From NCBI GenBank assembly GCA_000827205.1, contig KN832573.1, positions 157,610 through 221,609 of the forward strand: 64,000 nucleotides of DNA, read 5' to 3'. The notes below the pieces were generated by a model. The model did no database searches. It saw nothing but the letters and a program-made list of their open reading frames with translations, and had not been told where the DNA came from. The position numbers and the translations under genes were made by a program. Positions 12,258 through 24,171 of the stretch are shown piece by piece (positions within the stretch are counted from its first letter, which is position 1; every line of letters starts with the position of its first letter). The DNA comes from Plicaturopsis crispa FD-325 SS-3. Taxonomy: Eukaryota; Basidiomycota; Agaricomycetes; Amylocorticiales; Amylocorticiaceae.

Positions 12258-14459
12258 ATGTCCTCGACCTCCGCCATCCTGCCCGCCTCGCTCGCAGCCC
12301 TCCCTGCGGGACATCTGCTCGTGCCTCTCGCGGCCTCGCTCCTAATTTATTCAGTGTACTATGTCTATAACATCGGTGCCCGGGCCAGGAACATGCCTCC
12401 GGGGCCGCCTACGGTGCCCATCATCGGCAACCTCAACGTCTTCCCGAAGAGCCATCTTCACATGAAGTTCACGGAGTGGTGTAAGTACCCATCCATTCAA
12501 TGTGGAAGGACTCAGCTCACTGGTTGTGTTTGCTGGAATGCAGCCAAAATCTACGGCGACGTGATCTCGCTCAAGGTCTTCAACAACACCGTCATCGTGC
12601 TCAACACGCCGACCGCTGTGAAGGAGCTCATCGACAAGCGCAGCATTGCCACCTCCAACCGCCCCAAGTCGATCCTCGCGGACATGATCACGCCACACAA
12701 CCTTAACATTGGTACCGGCCACTACGGTAAGTGGCCGCATCTGCCGAAATCGTCACTATCGGGCGCTGACATCATGACCTTTCAGCAAACGAGACATGGA
12801 AGGTCCTGCGCAAGGCGTCCACGCAGCTCCTCAGCAACGAGAACATCCGTTCCCTCCAGCCGTACCAGCATGCCGAGGCCACGCAGCTCATGTGGGACTT
12901 TTCGCGTGACCCCGAGGTACGTCCTATTTACCGCGTTCCTTCATTCACGCATGGAAAGACGTGCTGATGATATGGCGTTCCACAGAACTGGTATACGCAC
13001 ATTCAGCGCTTCACGACGTCGTTTGCGCTCGGCATCACATACGGCAAGCGCGCGCCCCGCGTCGAGTCCAAGGACGTCAAGGCGTTCCTGCATGTACAGC
13101 CGCAGTTTCTCCACGCGCTTGAGTTTGGCACCATGCCTCCCGTGAGCCTATCCGCTTACTCTATTTGTGATGTCCTTGCTAACGAAGACGGGTATTGCAG
13201 GTCGACCTGTTCCCGATCCTGACGTACGTGCCTGAGCGCTTTGCGCACTGGAAGCGCGTCGTGAAGACCGTCAAGGCGCTGCACGAGGAGATGTACGAGG
13301 ACCTTTTGAGCACCGTCGAGCGGCGCCTCGAGAAGGGCCAGGCTGCCAACGTGTTCATGGAAGACGCCGTTATCAAGGCACAGGAGTGGGGTCTCACTCG
13401 CCGCGAGCTTCTCACGTACGCTGCTCTTCGTTACCCCGGTTGCCCTGCGACTAACCGACGTACAGGAACTTGGGTGGTGTTCTTCTCGAGGGCTCTGACA
13501 CTTCTTCGGCTACTCTCCAGGGTGTGGTGCTCGCGCTCGTCGCGTTCCCCGAGGCGCAGAAGAAGTGCCGCGAGGAGATCGACCGTGTCGTCGGCAGTGA
13601 CCGCGCCCCGACACACGACGACTTCCCCAACCTGCCTTACACCGCCGCATTCATCGAAGAGGTGCGTATCTCTTTCCCCGTCACCTTGCCTATTTTGGCT
13701 GCATGCTAACCTCGTCCGCAGGTCAACCGCTTCCGCCCCGTCAGCCCCCTCGGGCTCCCGCACGAGATGGTCAAGGACGAGATCGTCGACGGTGTTTTGT
13801 ACCCCAAGGATGCAGTGCTCTTCATCAACACCTGTGCGTCCCTTCCTTTACCTTACGCGAGCTGCTGAGCTGAGTATATGTGCAGGGGCGATCTTCCACG
13901 ATGAGCGCTACTACGACCGTCCCCACGAGTTCATCCCGGAGCGTTTCCTCAAGCACCCCCTCGGCATCAAGGACGAGAGCACGGACGACCCCGCGCGTCG
14001 CCAGAACATGCTATTCGGTGGCGGGCGCCGCGTGTGCCCCGGCATCGCGTTTGCTAAGACTTCTCTCGTACGTCTCCGCCTCCTCTGTGATGTGTGGTCG
14101 AAGGTACTGATGTTGTTGGTGTGCTCAGGAAATCAACGTGCCCAACTTCATCTGGGCGTTCGAGTTCTCGCCCGAGATCGACGCGGCGACTGGCAAGCCG
14201 ATCCCTCCCAACATCAACAACTTTGCCTCCGTACGTCTTTCCGCATATGTTGTGTGACTATTTGCTAACGTGTGCGCGTATCCAGGGCATCACGGCGACC
14301 CCTGGACGGTTCAAGTGCACGATCAAGCCGCGCTCGCAGAACCACCTCGACGTGATCGAGCGCCAGTTCGCCAAGGCGGCTGAGTTCCTCACTCCGTACG
14401 AGCTCGAGCTGTCCCCGGAGGACAGGGCGTACAACGCCAAGTACCGCGACTCCTACTAA
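12258..14459 (+). CDS. Cytochrome P450 monooxygenase (paralog of the 0.8 kb P450)
   Basis: Predicted ER-anchored haem monooxygenase. It starts MSSTSAILPASLAALPAGHL, followed by a hydrophobic anchor and the hinge MPPGPPTVPIIGN. The I-helix reads GVLLEGSDTSSATLQ (about 13475-13520). The K-helix region includes AAFIEEVNRFRPV across an intron, and the haem loop FGGGRRVCPGIAFAKTSL is at about 14010-14065. It ends SPEDRAYNAKYRDSY at the TAA closing at 14459. The first exon joins TGG-T|CC to give EWSKIYGD. It shares long identical blocks with the P450 at 784-2875 (TAVKE, IDKR, TSNRP, ADMITP, NLNIGTG), so the two are recent paralogs flanking the ABC pump. Substrate unknown. No defect seen. Confidence 0.92.
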
Positions 14460-14714
14460 GCTCTAGATATAGTATACAATCATTCAGACGGCAGTTTCTA
14501 CGTATCATCCAAGCATTCATTTCTCTATTCATACTCCAATTCTCTTAAAGTTTGTGCCATCGTCGGGACTAGAGGTCATACTTATCGATATCGCGCTGGT
14601 GGTGTGTGGTGTATCTAGACTACATAACGGTCTGGAAATATATTTAATGCGCGATCCACAATGCATTTATGAGCCTGCGAGAGGAGGTGACGATGTGGAT
14701 GCAGCTTCAATATT

Positions 14715-15529
14715 TCAATGGTAATGGCCCTGCTCGATCGCATAGGACACCTCCGCGACCCAGTTCTTCCCATCGCCCTCCGGCGTCCACAGCCCCCAGA
14801 GGCGCATGTCAGTGAACTGCAGCCCGTCCCGTCCGATCGCAAGCCCACCCGGCTGGCGCTGCTCCCTGGCGCATATCTGAGTACCCTCTTAGTTAGTTTA
14901 CAACGAGAAGGAGGGTAAACGCAACGACCTACCTCGAAGAATTCCTCGTAGCACATCGCAACGCCCTGCGCCACCGTACCCAGGCACTCGCTCCCGAAGC
15001 GCAGCGCGCGAGAAAACTGCACGTGCTCGTACCCTGGCCACTGTACACACCATCTCGTCAGCACCAACCTAATCCCATGCAGCGTCGGCGGGCACTCACA
15101 TGGATATGCAAAACGATACTCTCCACGGGCTTCACCAGCTCCCTAACGCTTCTCGCATGGTCCCCAATGCTCGCACGTGCGTGCAGGAGGCGCCACATCG
15201 CCACCCCCGCCGCGCCTGAGGAGCTAGAGGGGTGCGGGGGAAACGCGAGGAACGTCCAGCGCGGGGTCGGCGGGAAGAGCGCGTGCTGCGCGAGGGCCCA
15301 GTGCTCTGTCGCGCCGACGGTGGCACGCCGGAAGCCGCGAGCGGCGAGGGACGCGGACTGCCAGGCGCGCGGGCGGCGCGTGTTCTTGTCGCATCCTACG
15401 CAGGACTCGTCGCCGCAGCCGTGTGCTGCAGCAGCCTGGACACAAGGCGGATGTTAGCGTCAGTGTGCGTGACGTCTCGGTGGGACGACTTACCCGGCTG
15501 GTTTCTTGGATGGATCTTTTCGGAGGCAT
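14715..15529 (-). CDS. Orphan protein of about 213 aa, function unknown
   Basis: Four exons join cleanly with GT-AG introns. Exon 1 is MPPKRSIQETSR. Exon 2 starts AAAAHGCGDESCVGCDKNTR, which has closely spaced cysteines, and continues to SIVLHIH. Exon 3 is WPGYEHVQFSRALRFGSECL through YEEFFE. Exon 4 runs from ICAREQRQPGG to IEQGHYH and the stop at 14715-14717. There is no signal peptide or membrane helix. The C-terminal half is rich in aromatic residues and could be a small globular domain. I do not recognise the family. A TATAAG motif lies about 75 bp upstream on the same strand. Clean phase-compatible splicing over four exons is the main support that it is real. Confidence 0.7.
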
Positions 15530-15600
15530 GCTGAGAGTTGTTCGGATGTGTGGCTTAGTGCTGGGGTGGTTTGCTGGAGTCGGATACCATGGCGGCGCGT

Positions 15601-15606
15601 CTTATA
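15601..15606 (-). promoter_or_regulatory. TATA-like element of the orphan gene ending at 14715
   Basis: Read on the minus strand this is TATAAG, about 72-77 bp before the ATG at 15529. The spacing is plausible for a fungal core promoter. Confidence 0.35.
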
Positions 15607-16194
15607 CGCGGACGACGTGCCAAAGCAGCGGGGGTGCTAAAGCGACGCCATTGAGCCACAGGTGAAAGCGTCCTGCGAATGGCAAAGCCCTGGACGCTAT
15701 ATGCACTCTTTGGCGCCCCTGACATGAACACGCTTTGGCCGGTGAAAGGACGACTTCGAGAGCCACTCCCGCCATAATGCAGCCCGAACAGAAATCATCG
15801 GGGCGTTCCTCGGGGCGTTCCGTACCAGATGGGTGGCACTGTCTTGGTCAAAGGCGTTGTGAGCACTACACAGAGCGAGTGAAAGCAGCGTGAAAGAATA
15901 TTACTGTGAAAGGGTGAAACGGTAGGTGAAAGATATGATAACGTGGCTCTTGATTTGGCTCGAAAGCCTTTGCCAAATAACGCCCGCGCTCGATATTCTC
16001 AATGCACGCACCACGATGTATACGCCCGAAATACGGCGATGTACCGCACTTCGCAACAGAAACTTGCGTCCACACCGTTGGCACGTGGCGAAACAAAAAC
16101 GTTCGGCCAAAGCGCAACCAAAGCACGTTAACAATGAGGCAGAAGACCGTTCCCACAAAAAGGCCAGTATGCCAAAGCGTACAACCGCTAGTCG
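15607..16194. other. Intergenic region between two divergent orphan genes
   Basis: No credible exon. Short related G/A-rich stretches occur near 15725-15740 and 15880-15920 (variants of gtgaaagg), but no ordered repeat was established. Confidence 0.4.
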
Positions 16195-16200
16195 TATAAA
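16195..16200 (+). promoter_or_regulatory. TATA box of the small gene at 16243
   Basis: TATAAA lies 43 bp before the ATG, a tight and canonical spacing for a core promoter with a short 5' leader. This supports the small gene being expressed. Confidence 0.5.
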
Positions 16201-16242
16201 TGGCCGCGACAACGTACCGTTCAAGCCTACCCACACGTAAAC

Positions 16243-16763
16243 ATGCCTCGAAGATACCACGCGACGTCACTGGATCCGTGCGATTACAACTTCGTGGTGA
16301 GTCGCACCCATTCGCGCGTGCGGTCCCCTGCTGATCCTGAGCGCTCGGCAGACGAACGACGAAGTTTGGGCGCGCGACGCCACACGCGGCATCTGGCGCC
16401 GGGCCGTCGTGTGCTCAGAAGGGCACTGGCAGCCATTCTCTGTGAGTAGCCCGCATCAAGATAGACAAGTAGCTTCCCTCACCTGCTTCACAGAAACATG
16501 CGCAGAACACGAAATTGTATAGATTCTGGTACTGCAAGATCGTGAGCGCCATCATGCCCAAAACAGACCTGCCGTGCATGACGCGACTGTGCCTTTCGCC
16601 GATGCTGGGTGATCTCAAACCAGACACCTTGGCCGTGCGCGAGCTGTTATACACGGCAGGTCTCTTGAACGAGGAGGACGCAGAAGATGTGGAAGCTGAA
16701 ATAATAGCCGTTAGGGCTGTGGCGAGATTAAAAGAGAAACAGAGGCGGAATCGGTCGTTGTAA
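16243..16763 (+). CDS. Small orphan protein, 137 aa, function unknown
   Basis: Three exons were read: 16243-16296, 16352-16441 and 16494-16763, all joined in phase 0 by GT-AG introns of 55 and 52 bp. The protein begins MPRRYHATSLDPCDYNFV, continues TNDEVWARDATRGIWRRAVV and ends in a charged helix rich in Glu and Ala followed by ARLKEKQRRNRSL. The C-terminal 40 residues could form a short coiled coil with a basic tail. There is no signal peptide or transmembrane segment, and I recognise no domain. Three exons of exact codon length (54, 90 and 270 bases) and a TATA box at good spacing argue that the gene is real. Confidence 0.65.
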
Positions 16764-17301
16764 TTCATTTTTTTAAGGATGGAGATACAAGCTATGCTAG
16801 AAAATGGAGGGTATTTGTGAGTAGCGTTTGGAGAGATACGCTCATGGACATACCTATTGCGACTACGTAGGGGGCGACTGCCCACCCTTCCTCGACAGGG
16901 CTTTCCATGTAGAGACATGTCATGGTAATCCATCCGCTAAGTTTCCACAGACATCCACGCTCAATGACGAGCAAGACACAGCGACGCCTTAGTCGGGCAA
17001 CGACGTCGACCTTGAAGCTCCTTACAGCTAGCTTGAATCGATATCACGGAGGAAAGTACAAGATCAGAAATGAAAGTTGAAACATTAGATGGAAGGATCA
17101 GTAAAAGTCGCTCCCACGGTCAGTAATTATTGAATGTGGGGCTTCTTGACGGATCTTGTTACTGAACGCCCCACTGCGTCGACTTCTGACACTCGACGTC
17201 CACAACAATCCGATTGTAATTCCTTCATAACTTGCAGCGTTCTTCACCGGGCAGGCCCTCTCGCACACAAAACCCGGACTGTAGATACTCAAGGATAAAT
17301 A
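16764..17301. other. Intergenic region upstream of the ORP gene
   Basis: 540 bp with no gene seen. It must contain the promoter of the ankyrin-PH-ORD gene; no clear TATA box was picked out. Confidence 0.4.
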
Positions 17302-20300
17302 ATGAGCCCCGCCACGGTCTCTCCGTCCTCCACGTCTGCCCTAAGCACCGAAACGAGTGAGCACTTGTATCTGGGCCCCAATGCTTCCAAACCGTTGAAC
17401 GCGTTCACCTACCCAGATCCCGCCGAACCGCTTTACCAGGTCAAATTACTAGCGGCTCTGCGCAGCGGTACGTCACGCACCTTCACATGTCTCGTACGAA
17501 TCCTGACACACAGCGCCAGGTGATCCTGCGCTCATCCATCCATTTCTGACCGAGATCGGAAAGGACAGACGGAAATCCGCAGAAGGGGAAGTGGACGTTG
17601 GTGCTGCCGCTTTGCATCTGGCTATTCGCTGTGCATCTGGTGCGTATCTAATTGGATTTACAACTGTCTAATCGCTGACCTCGGGCGCAGTTGATACTGT
17701 TGCACTCCTGTTATCTCACCGAGCTATCTCTCCGAACGGAATATACGCAGACACGACTCCACTACACCTTGCTGCCTCTCTCGGCCGTGTAGACGTAGTG
17801 AACTTGCTGCTAGAACAAGAACGCATCGACGATACCCTCAAGGATTCCCGTGGACGGACCTGCAAGGAAGTCGCCAAGGGCAAAGATGTCCTACGCGCCA
17901 TCGCAGGTATGTCCTTCCTTCTGCCACGATAATATGCAATGACGCTCAGGCACCCACGTGCAGATTCTCGCGCTCTATTAAACGCGTCATACCAATCGCA
18001 CTTGCGGACCTACATTCATTCCCCGCCCACCGCGCCTCCGAACCCCGCATTTCTCGCGCTGCTCGACTCTCCCCGCGTGCGATTCGTGAATCTGTCGTAT
18101 CTCGACGATGCGACTGGGTCATCGCTGCTCCACGAGGCTGCGAAGCGCAAGGACCTGCGGTTGATCGAGCTCGCGGTGCGTGCAGGCGCCGATGTGTTCG
18201 TGCGCGACCGCAGAGGGAAGATGGCGTATGACGGGGTACCGAAAGACGACCGCGTGCGCGTCTTCCTCCGGCAATGTGAGTGATTTCCCTCAAACGCAAA
18301 CACAGGTGCACGGTCTCATTCCATACAGTTGCGAACCACGACACGACCCTTATCGACGCGCCCATATCCGAGCCGCCAGCGCTGAAAGGCTATCTGAATA
18401 AATACGTGAACGTCGCGCGCGGCCACCAGACTAGGTGGTTCGTGCTCAAAGGCGGCGTCCTCTCGTGTTCGTCCGCACTCGTCATCTCTCATAATAAAAA
18501 AAAACCTAACACATGTTACCAGACTACCGGCACCAAGAAGACGAGACCGTCGCCAGCCGCGGCTCAATATCCATGAAGACGGCCGTGCTCAAGGTCGCGC
18601 CGGGCGGCGAGAAGCTGCGCTTCGAGGTGCACTCAGTGCCCTCGCGCGGGCACCAGTCCGTGCAGAAGTGGTACATGAAGGCCAACCACCACGTCGAGGC
18701 GCACCGCTGGACACAGGCGATCGGGAAGAGCATAGACTGGTACAAGCGCGAGCGCGAGGAAGAGCACGCGCGCATGAGCGGCGACAGCGACGCGAGCGGG
18801 CTGAAGCCCGCCTCCCTTTTCCGGTCAGGCAGCAGCGCGGTCTCGCGGCGGAGCGCGGTTTCGCAGAGGAGCACGGGCTCGACGCACGCGGAGGACACGG
18901 GCGGGGAGACAGACGGCGATGCGAGCCCTGTGATGAACCACCCTGGTGACGGCTCACATGAGGACGACGCTGAGGATAAGAACGACGAGTCGTCCGATGC
19001 GGAGTCTACTCACCGCGCGCCCCCGCACGACTCCACCTTCGAGCTGCAGGGCAACTCCACCACCGCGCAAGTCGAGCTTACTGCCCAGCTGCTCTCCGAC
19101 CTAGCCCTGCCTGCGAACGCGTCGCCTCGCGCGCACGAGGTCAAGTCCGCGATCAAGGACTCGCTCGCGACGGTGCAGGGGATGCTGCACGACTACATGG
19201 TGATGTCGAAGGCGCGCGAGGAGTGGTGGAAGTCGACGCTGCGGCAGGAGCGGCAAAGGCAGGCGCTCTGGGAGGAGAGCCTGCGCACGGTCGTCAAGGA
19301 GGGGGAGGTGCTCGAGCAGGAGCTGCGCGACCGCTCGCGCAGGCGCGGGAGCCGCTTCCTCGCCGCGAGCGAGAGCGGGATGGGGACGCTGAAGCAACGG
19401 CCCCCGAACCTGCCGCTGTCCTCGGCGGACGTGCGCGAGTTCGGCGCGCGGGAGCCGCAGTCGTACTTCCCCGCCGTGCAGGCGTCCGCGTCGCCCGCTG
19501 CCACGCCCCAGCCGATGTCGAGCCTGCCCACACCCCGTCCGGCGCCCACGACCGCGGCGAGCTACGAGTCGGAAACGGGGCTGGACACGGACGACGAGGA
19601 CGAGTTCTTCGACGCGATTGAGAGCAACAATTTGCCTAACCTGGTGGTGAATGAGTCCCTTGCGAGTCCCGTGCATTCGCAGCTGGCGTTGCCCGAGGAG
19701 TTCAATCTGGAGCCGTTCGTGGCGTACAAGAATCTGCGCAGTCATTTGGCGATCAGCAGTGACGACCGGCCGTCGACGAGCTTGTGGTCGGTTTTGAAGC
19801 ATAGCATCGGGAAAGATCTAACTAAGGTAAGAGCCAGCAATTTTATCTCCATTCTCCACGCTCACCGTCTACTTTGGCCGCATAGATTTCGTTCCCCGTC
19901 TTTTTCAATGTGAGTCTTGCATAAAGCGTGTATCACATGTATTGTGTATTCATTCTATGTCGAATAGGAACCCACTAGCATGCTTCAGCGCATGGCCGAA
20001 GACATGGAATTCTCGGAATGCTGTTAGTCGAACCCCTCTTCTCAACAATAATCAGAACATTGACATTATCATTCCAGTGGATGCCGCCGCTCGGGAATCT
20101 GATCCATTGAAACGCATTGCGTTCGTAGCCGCGTTTGCGATGTCGAATTATTCATCTACCATCGGACGCATAGCGAAACCATTCAACCCCATGCTTGTAT
20201 GTCCCTTCTATTGTCGACGTAGTTCCTGCCCTGATTTTGCTGTAGGGCGAGACCTTCGAATACGTCAGGCACGACAAGGAGTACCGCTACGTGTCTGAGC

Positions 20301-21470
20301 AAGTTAGCCATCATCCGCCCATCTCTGCGTGCTGGGCGGACTCTCCGTTGTGGTACTACTATGGAGAAGTCGATGCACAGAATAAGGTACGTCATATTTG
20401 GCGCGAGGATGTTTCGTGGTCTGACCTCCACTTCCCTAGTTCATGGGCAAAAGCTTCGAGATTGCGCCGAAAGGCATAGCTCACTGCGAGCTGCTTCTTC
20501 CCGAAGAGAGTGCTGCACACGATGGGTACCCTAAGGCTACTGGTAAACTGCATGAAGGCAAAGTTGTTGAGCATTATAGCTGGAAGAAGGTCACGACGAA
20601 CGTTTCTGGCTTCATTCTTGGCTCCCCAACTATTGACCACTACGGAGACATGGTGGTGCGTGTTCTTTTCACACTAACTTGCTGATGTTACCTCATGCCA
20701 CGCACTCCGTTAGATCACGAACCACCGCACCAACGACACCTGTGTGCTGACTTTCAAACCTCGCGGGTGGCGCGGCAGAGACGCGTACGAAATCTCCGGG
20801 TTCGTCAAGGATTCTTCAGGCCGCGTCGCCTACGAGATCGCAGGCCGGTGGAACAGCCAACTGGTCGCCCGAGAGGCTGGTGCTGGCAGCGGATTCTTGC
20901 ACCCCGACGTCGCGGTGAGCGGGCCCAGCTCGCCCTCCGCCACACGCGAATACATTCTTCTGTGGCGCAATTCCGAGAAGCCGCCTGCCCCGTTCAACCT
21001 TACACCGTTTGCTGTCACTTTGAACGACTGTCCGACCGATACCCTGAAACCCTATGTGTGCCCGACCGATTGTCGGCTGCGCCCTGATCAGAGGGCGTTC
21101 GAGCTTGGAAAATACGAACTTGCGAACGAGTTGAAGAATGCCCAGGAGGAGAAACAGCGGGTATGTCTTGTCGCCCTCTCACCATATCGTATACGCTAAC
21201 ATACACACTTCTCCGTAGGCGACAAGACGTGCCCGTGAGGAGGGCAGGCTGCCAGACCACCGGCCACGCTGGTTCTCCGCCGTCACAGACGGAGACACCG
21301 GCGAAAGGCTGTGGGCCCCAGCGCGCACGGAGAAGGGTGACCTCGAGTATTGGGCGGAGCGGACGAGGGTGTTCGTCGAAGGGGGCGTGGAGAAGAGTGA
21401 ATGGAAGGAGGTGGATCCGATATTTGTGGAGGAACCGGGTGAGCTCAAGGCTCTCATAGGAAGCTCATAG
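17302..21470 (+). CDS. Oxysterol-binding protein-related (ankyrin-PH-FFAT-ORD, Osh1/2-like)
   Basis: Predicted lipid-transfer protein at ER contact sites, exchanging sterol and PI4P. The layout is as in yeast Osh1/Osh2. N-terminal ankyrin repeats include DTTPLHLAASLGRVDVVNLL and SSLLHEAAKRKDLRLIELAV. A PH domain runs from LKGYLNKYVNVARGHQTRWF to the HHVEAHRWTQAIG helix. A long Ser/Asp-rich linker follows. A canonical FFAT motif EFFDAIE (19602-19622), preceded by DTDDED, should bind VAP proteins on the ER. The C-terminal ORD starts with GKDLTKISFPVFFN across an intron and carries the family signature EQVSHHPPISA (about 20300), whose His pair binds PI4P. The protein ends ELKALIGSS at the TAG closing at 21470. 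More than ten short introns; roughly 1,150 aa. Likely a housekeeping gene, not part of the flanking metabolic clusters. Confidence 0.92.
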
Positions 21471-22056
21471 CGTTGTTGTTGTACGAACCTGCCATAGCAT
21501 TATCATACACGTAGCATAGTACTTTCTTAAATGTTTATCTATTGGGAGTTCAACTGGGTTGTAGTATAGCGAGTCCTCCTATCAAAGCAGGAAACGACAG
21601 CCTGAGGGGAACGAGATAATTTGCAAGGTCGCATACAACTTGTAAGGAGCTTGATGGCTTCGATCTCAAGACTTAGCTTAAGGAAGAGACAAGACGCCAA
21701 CTTAGTTACTAGCAGGGGCTCGGAGGCGCAAGCGTCCTTACCTGCAGTTGTGTATCCAGCTCCAAGATGCAATGACTTCACGTTCAGTTACATCCATTAA
21801 AATAATTAGAGATCAGTCCAACTATCTAGCATACATCATGGCGGCTACATGGCCCAAGAAACAGCGAATTCCTACTGCGGTGCAACTGATCGATATCTAT
21901 GATATTGTACGACAACCGACAGTGATTACTTGGAGGCAGCATATTCCTCAGCGGTCTTGACGATCAACGACCGCAATGCAGGCGACCGCGGCGTGATTTG
22001 GCATTTGAAAGGCAGAGGACGACTTCAAAAGCGGGATCGTTAGCTTCGGATCAGTT
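21471..22056. other. Convergent intergenic region (ORP / P450)
   Basis: Both neighbours end here, so this is 3' flank. No exon, repeat or RNA gene was recognised. Confidence 0.45.
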
Positions 22057-24171
22057 TCAGTAGTGGCTGCACACGCACTGGAAGAAGCCTGAGGTGAATT
22101 CGGGAGTGAAGGACACCTCTTTGCCTTGCGCGTCGACCTCTTTGCGGATGTCGAATGTGGCAAGGACGGAGGTCAACGCAAGCCAAACCAAGGCATCCGC
22201 GAAATGCCTCCCCGGGCAGATGCTGGACACGTGGTCAAGCTTTAGCAAATCTATAGGATGGAGGCTTGATTAGGGAAACTTACCGTCTTCCAAAGCCGAA
22301 GGTACCGCCTAACCTGGGGTCAGGAAGGTCCGGGTTGTCGAGATATCTCGAGGGTCTGAATTTGTCGGCGTCGGGCCCGTAGATCTTCTCGTCGTGCAGG
22401 ATTGCCCTATTGCACATCATTTTAGTCATGCAAAGTGGGCAAAGTTATGATATCAAGCTATACCATGCGTTTCCAAATACGATTGTGCCCTTGGGAATGA
22501 AAGACCCCTTGTAAATATCGTCCTCCATCAACCTGTGAGGAACACCTATGGAGAGGGATTCTATGAGACCGCGCATGCAGAAAGTTGAGCGTCAAACCTA
22601 CCCAAAGGCAATGCCGGGTTCCACCGATAGAGCTCCTTCAAGAGTGCTTCCACATAGGGCAGCGACTCGCGGTCCTCGAAATCAGGAAGCCGTTTGTCAC
22701 CAACGACTGCGCTCAGCTCCTTCTGCGCCTCCTTCTGCGCTTCGGGGTAGAGAACCATGGCAAGAATGAAAGACTCCAACGTCGTGAGCATCTATAGCGG
22801 GTTAGATACGGTCATGATCCGACAAGGAAAGAAACATACAGTGTCCGTGCCAGCTTAGATTCGTTCGACGAAAACATCAGTAACGAGAAGTAAGACCAAT
22901 GGACTGAACTCACCTCCGTATGTCGTTGCCGCAGCACCTTGGTAATCGTACTCAGTGACACTAGAGTCGCCCTGAGACTCCTCAATCATCGTAGTGGCAA
23001 ACGAGGTTACTGCACGTCCGTTTTTCTGAGATATGGTCAGGATCCGGTGGACTTCAAAGCATAACGGATGCAAATGACTCACTATCATGTCTTTCACGAC
23101 ATCCCAGGGCTCTTCTCTCAGCCCGTCAAAGGTTTTGCGCCATTCCCTAGCCTGTTTCTTGAAGGACGTGAACGGTACCCATTCAGGAAGATATCTCACT
23201 ATCTTGATGTCAGTTTCACCCATAGATGCCATACACTATTGAACGTACAGATGGGAATGACATCGACGTAGAAAGCTCCAGGCTTCGATATTTCGGCGAA
23301 CGCATTGATACCATCGTCTGCAAGCTTGAGGAACGGATCATCCCTGTTCTTGACAGCGAAACTACATGCAAGCTTCGGGTCAGCAACTGAAACCTGGAGC
23401 GATCATGCCATGTGTACTGACCCGTATGTCATCTCGACGAGAACTGATCCTCCAAGACTGTCGAAAGAGCGTGAACAGAAGGCCAGTGAATATAACCATT
23501 GCTACATACTATCTCAGATGCTCAACATAGTCGGCGGGATCCTTGAGAAGATTGAGTAGAAGTTCGCTGGTAGCCTTCGCATGCAATGGCCAGAACGCAG
23601 ACGCTGCGCCGGGGTGGAACCGTCCGTGGAAGATCTTGCGGTGCTTGCGCCAGGTCGAACCATACTCCAAGATGACAAGCGGCCAGTCTGCGAGACCCAT
23701 CCTAAATGAGAATGTCAGCGAAGAGCTACAAGATGCAGAAAAGTTAACATACATCTCCATCATTGGGGTAATAACACGATCGCTGTAAATCGATGACCTC
23801 TTCTCGAATATCTCGTGCGCCGCCTCAGCTGTGTTCACGTATACCAGCGGTTGCCCGATGACATTGAGACCGATGATATCACCTTTGCCAAAGTGTTAGA
23901 AAAGAGGCGGACAAGGTCAGAGGCAGAGATAAGCCTTACCGTATGTCTTGCTCCACTCCATGTAAGTTTCACATTCTCTTTCGAAGACAATGTCGCGGAT
24001 GTTTCCTACTAGAGGAAGAGGTTTAGGTCCCGGAGCGAAGGGGAGACCCTGAGCGTTCCTCGAGCGTCCAAGTATAACATTGCGAATCCACCACAGCACC
24101 GGAAACCCGACCAGTAATGCAGTCAGCGGTGTGCGCAGCGAGGGAGGTATACCTCCGATGATCGATGACAT
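22057..24171 (-). CDS. Cytochrome P450 monooxygenase beside the terpene cyclase
   Basis: Predicted ER-bound monooxygenase from a family different from the two P450s near 1 and 13 kb. From the ATG at 24171 it begins MSSIIGGIPPSLRTPLTALL, with a hydrophobic anchor and the hinge FAPGPKPLPLVGNI. The I-helix is spliced through two introns to give AATTYGAGTDTMLTTLESF (about 22930-22780), with the AGTDT oxygen-activation motif intact. The haem loop, also split by an intron, joins to FGFGRRICPGRHFAD, with its Cys near 22220. The C-terminus is FFQCVCSHY, stop at 22057-22059. It is divergently transcribed from the terpene cyclase across a 1.3 kb shared promoter region, the usual layout for a terpene-tailoring P450. 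That it oxidises the cyclase product is inference from position. Confidence 0.88.
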
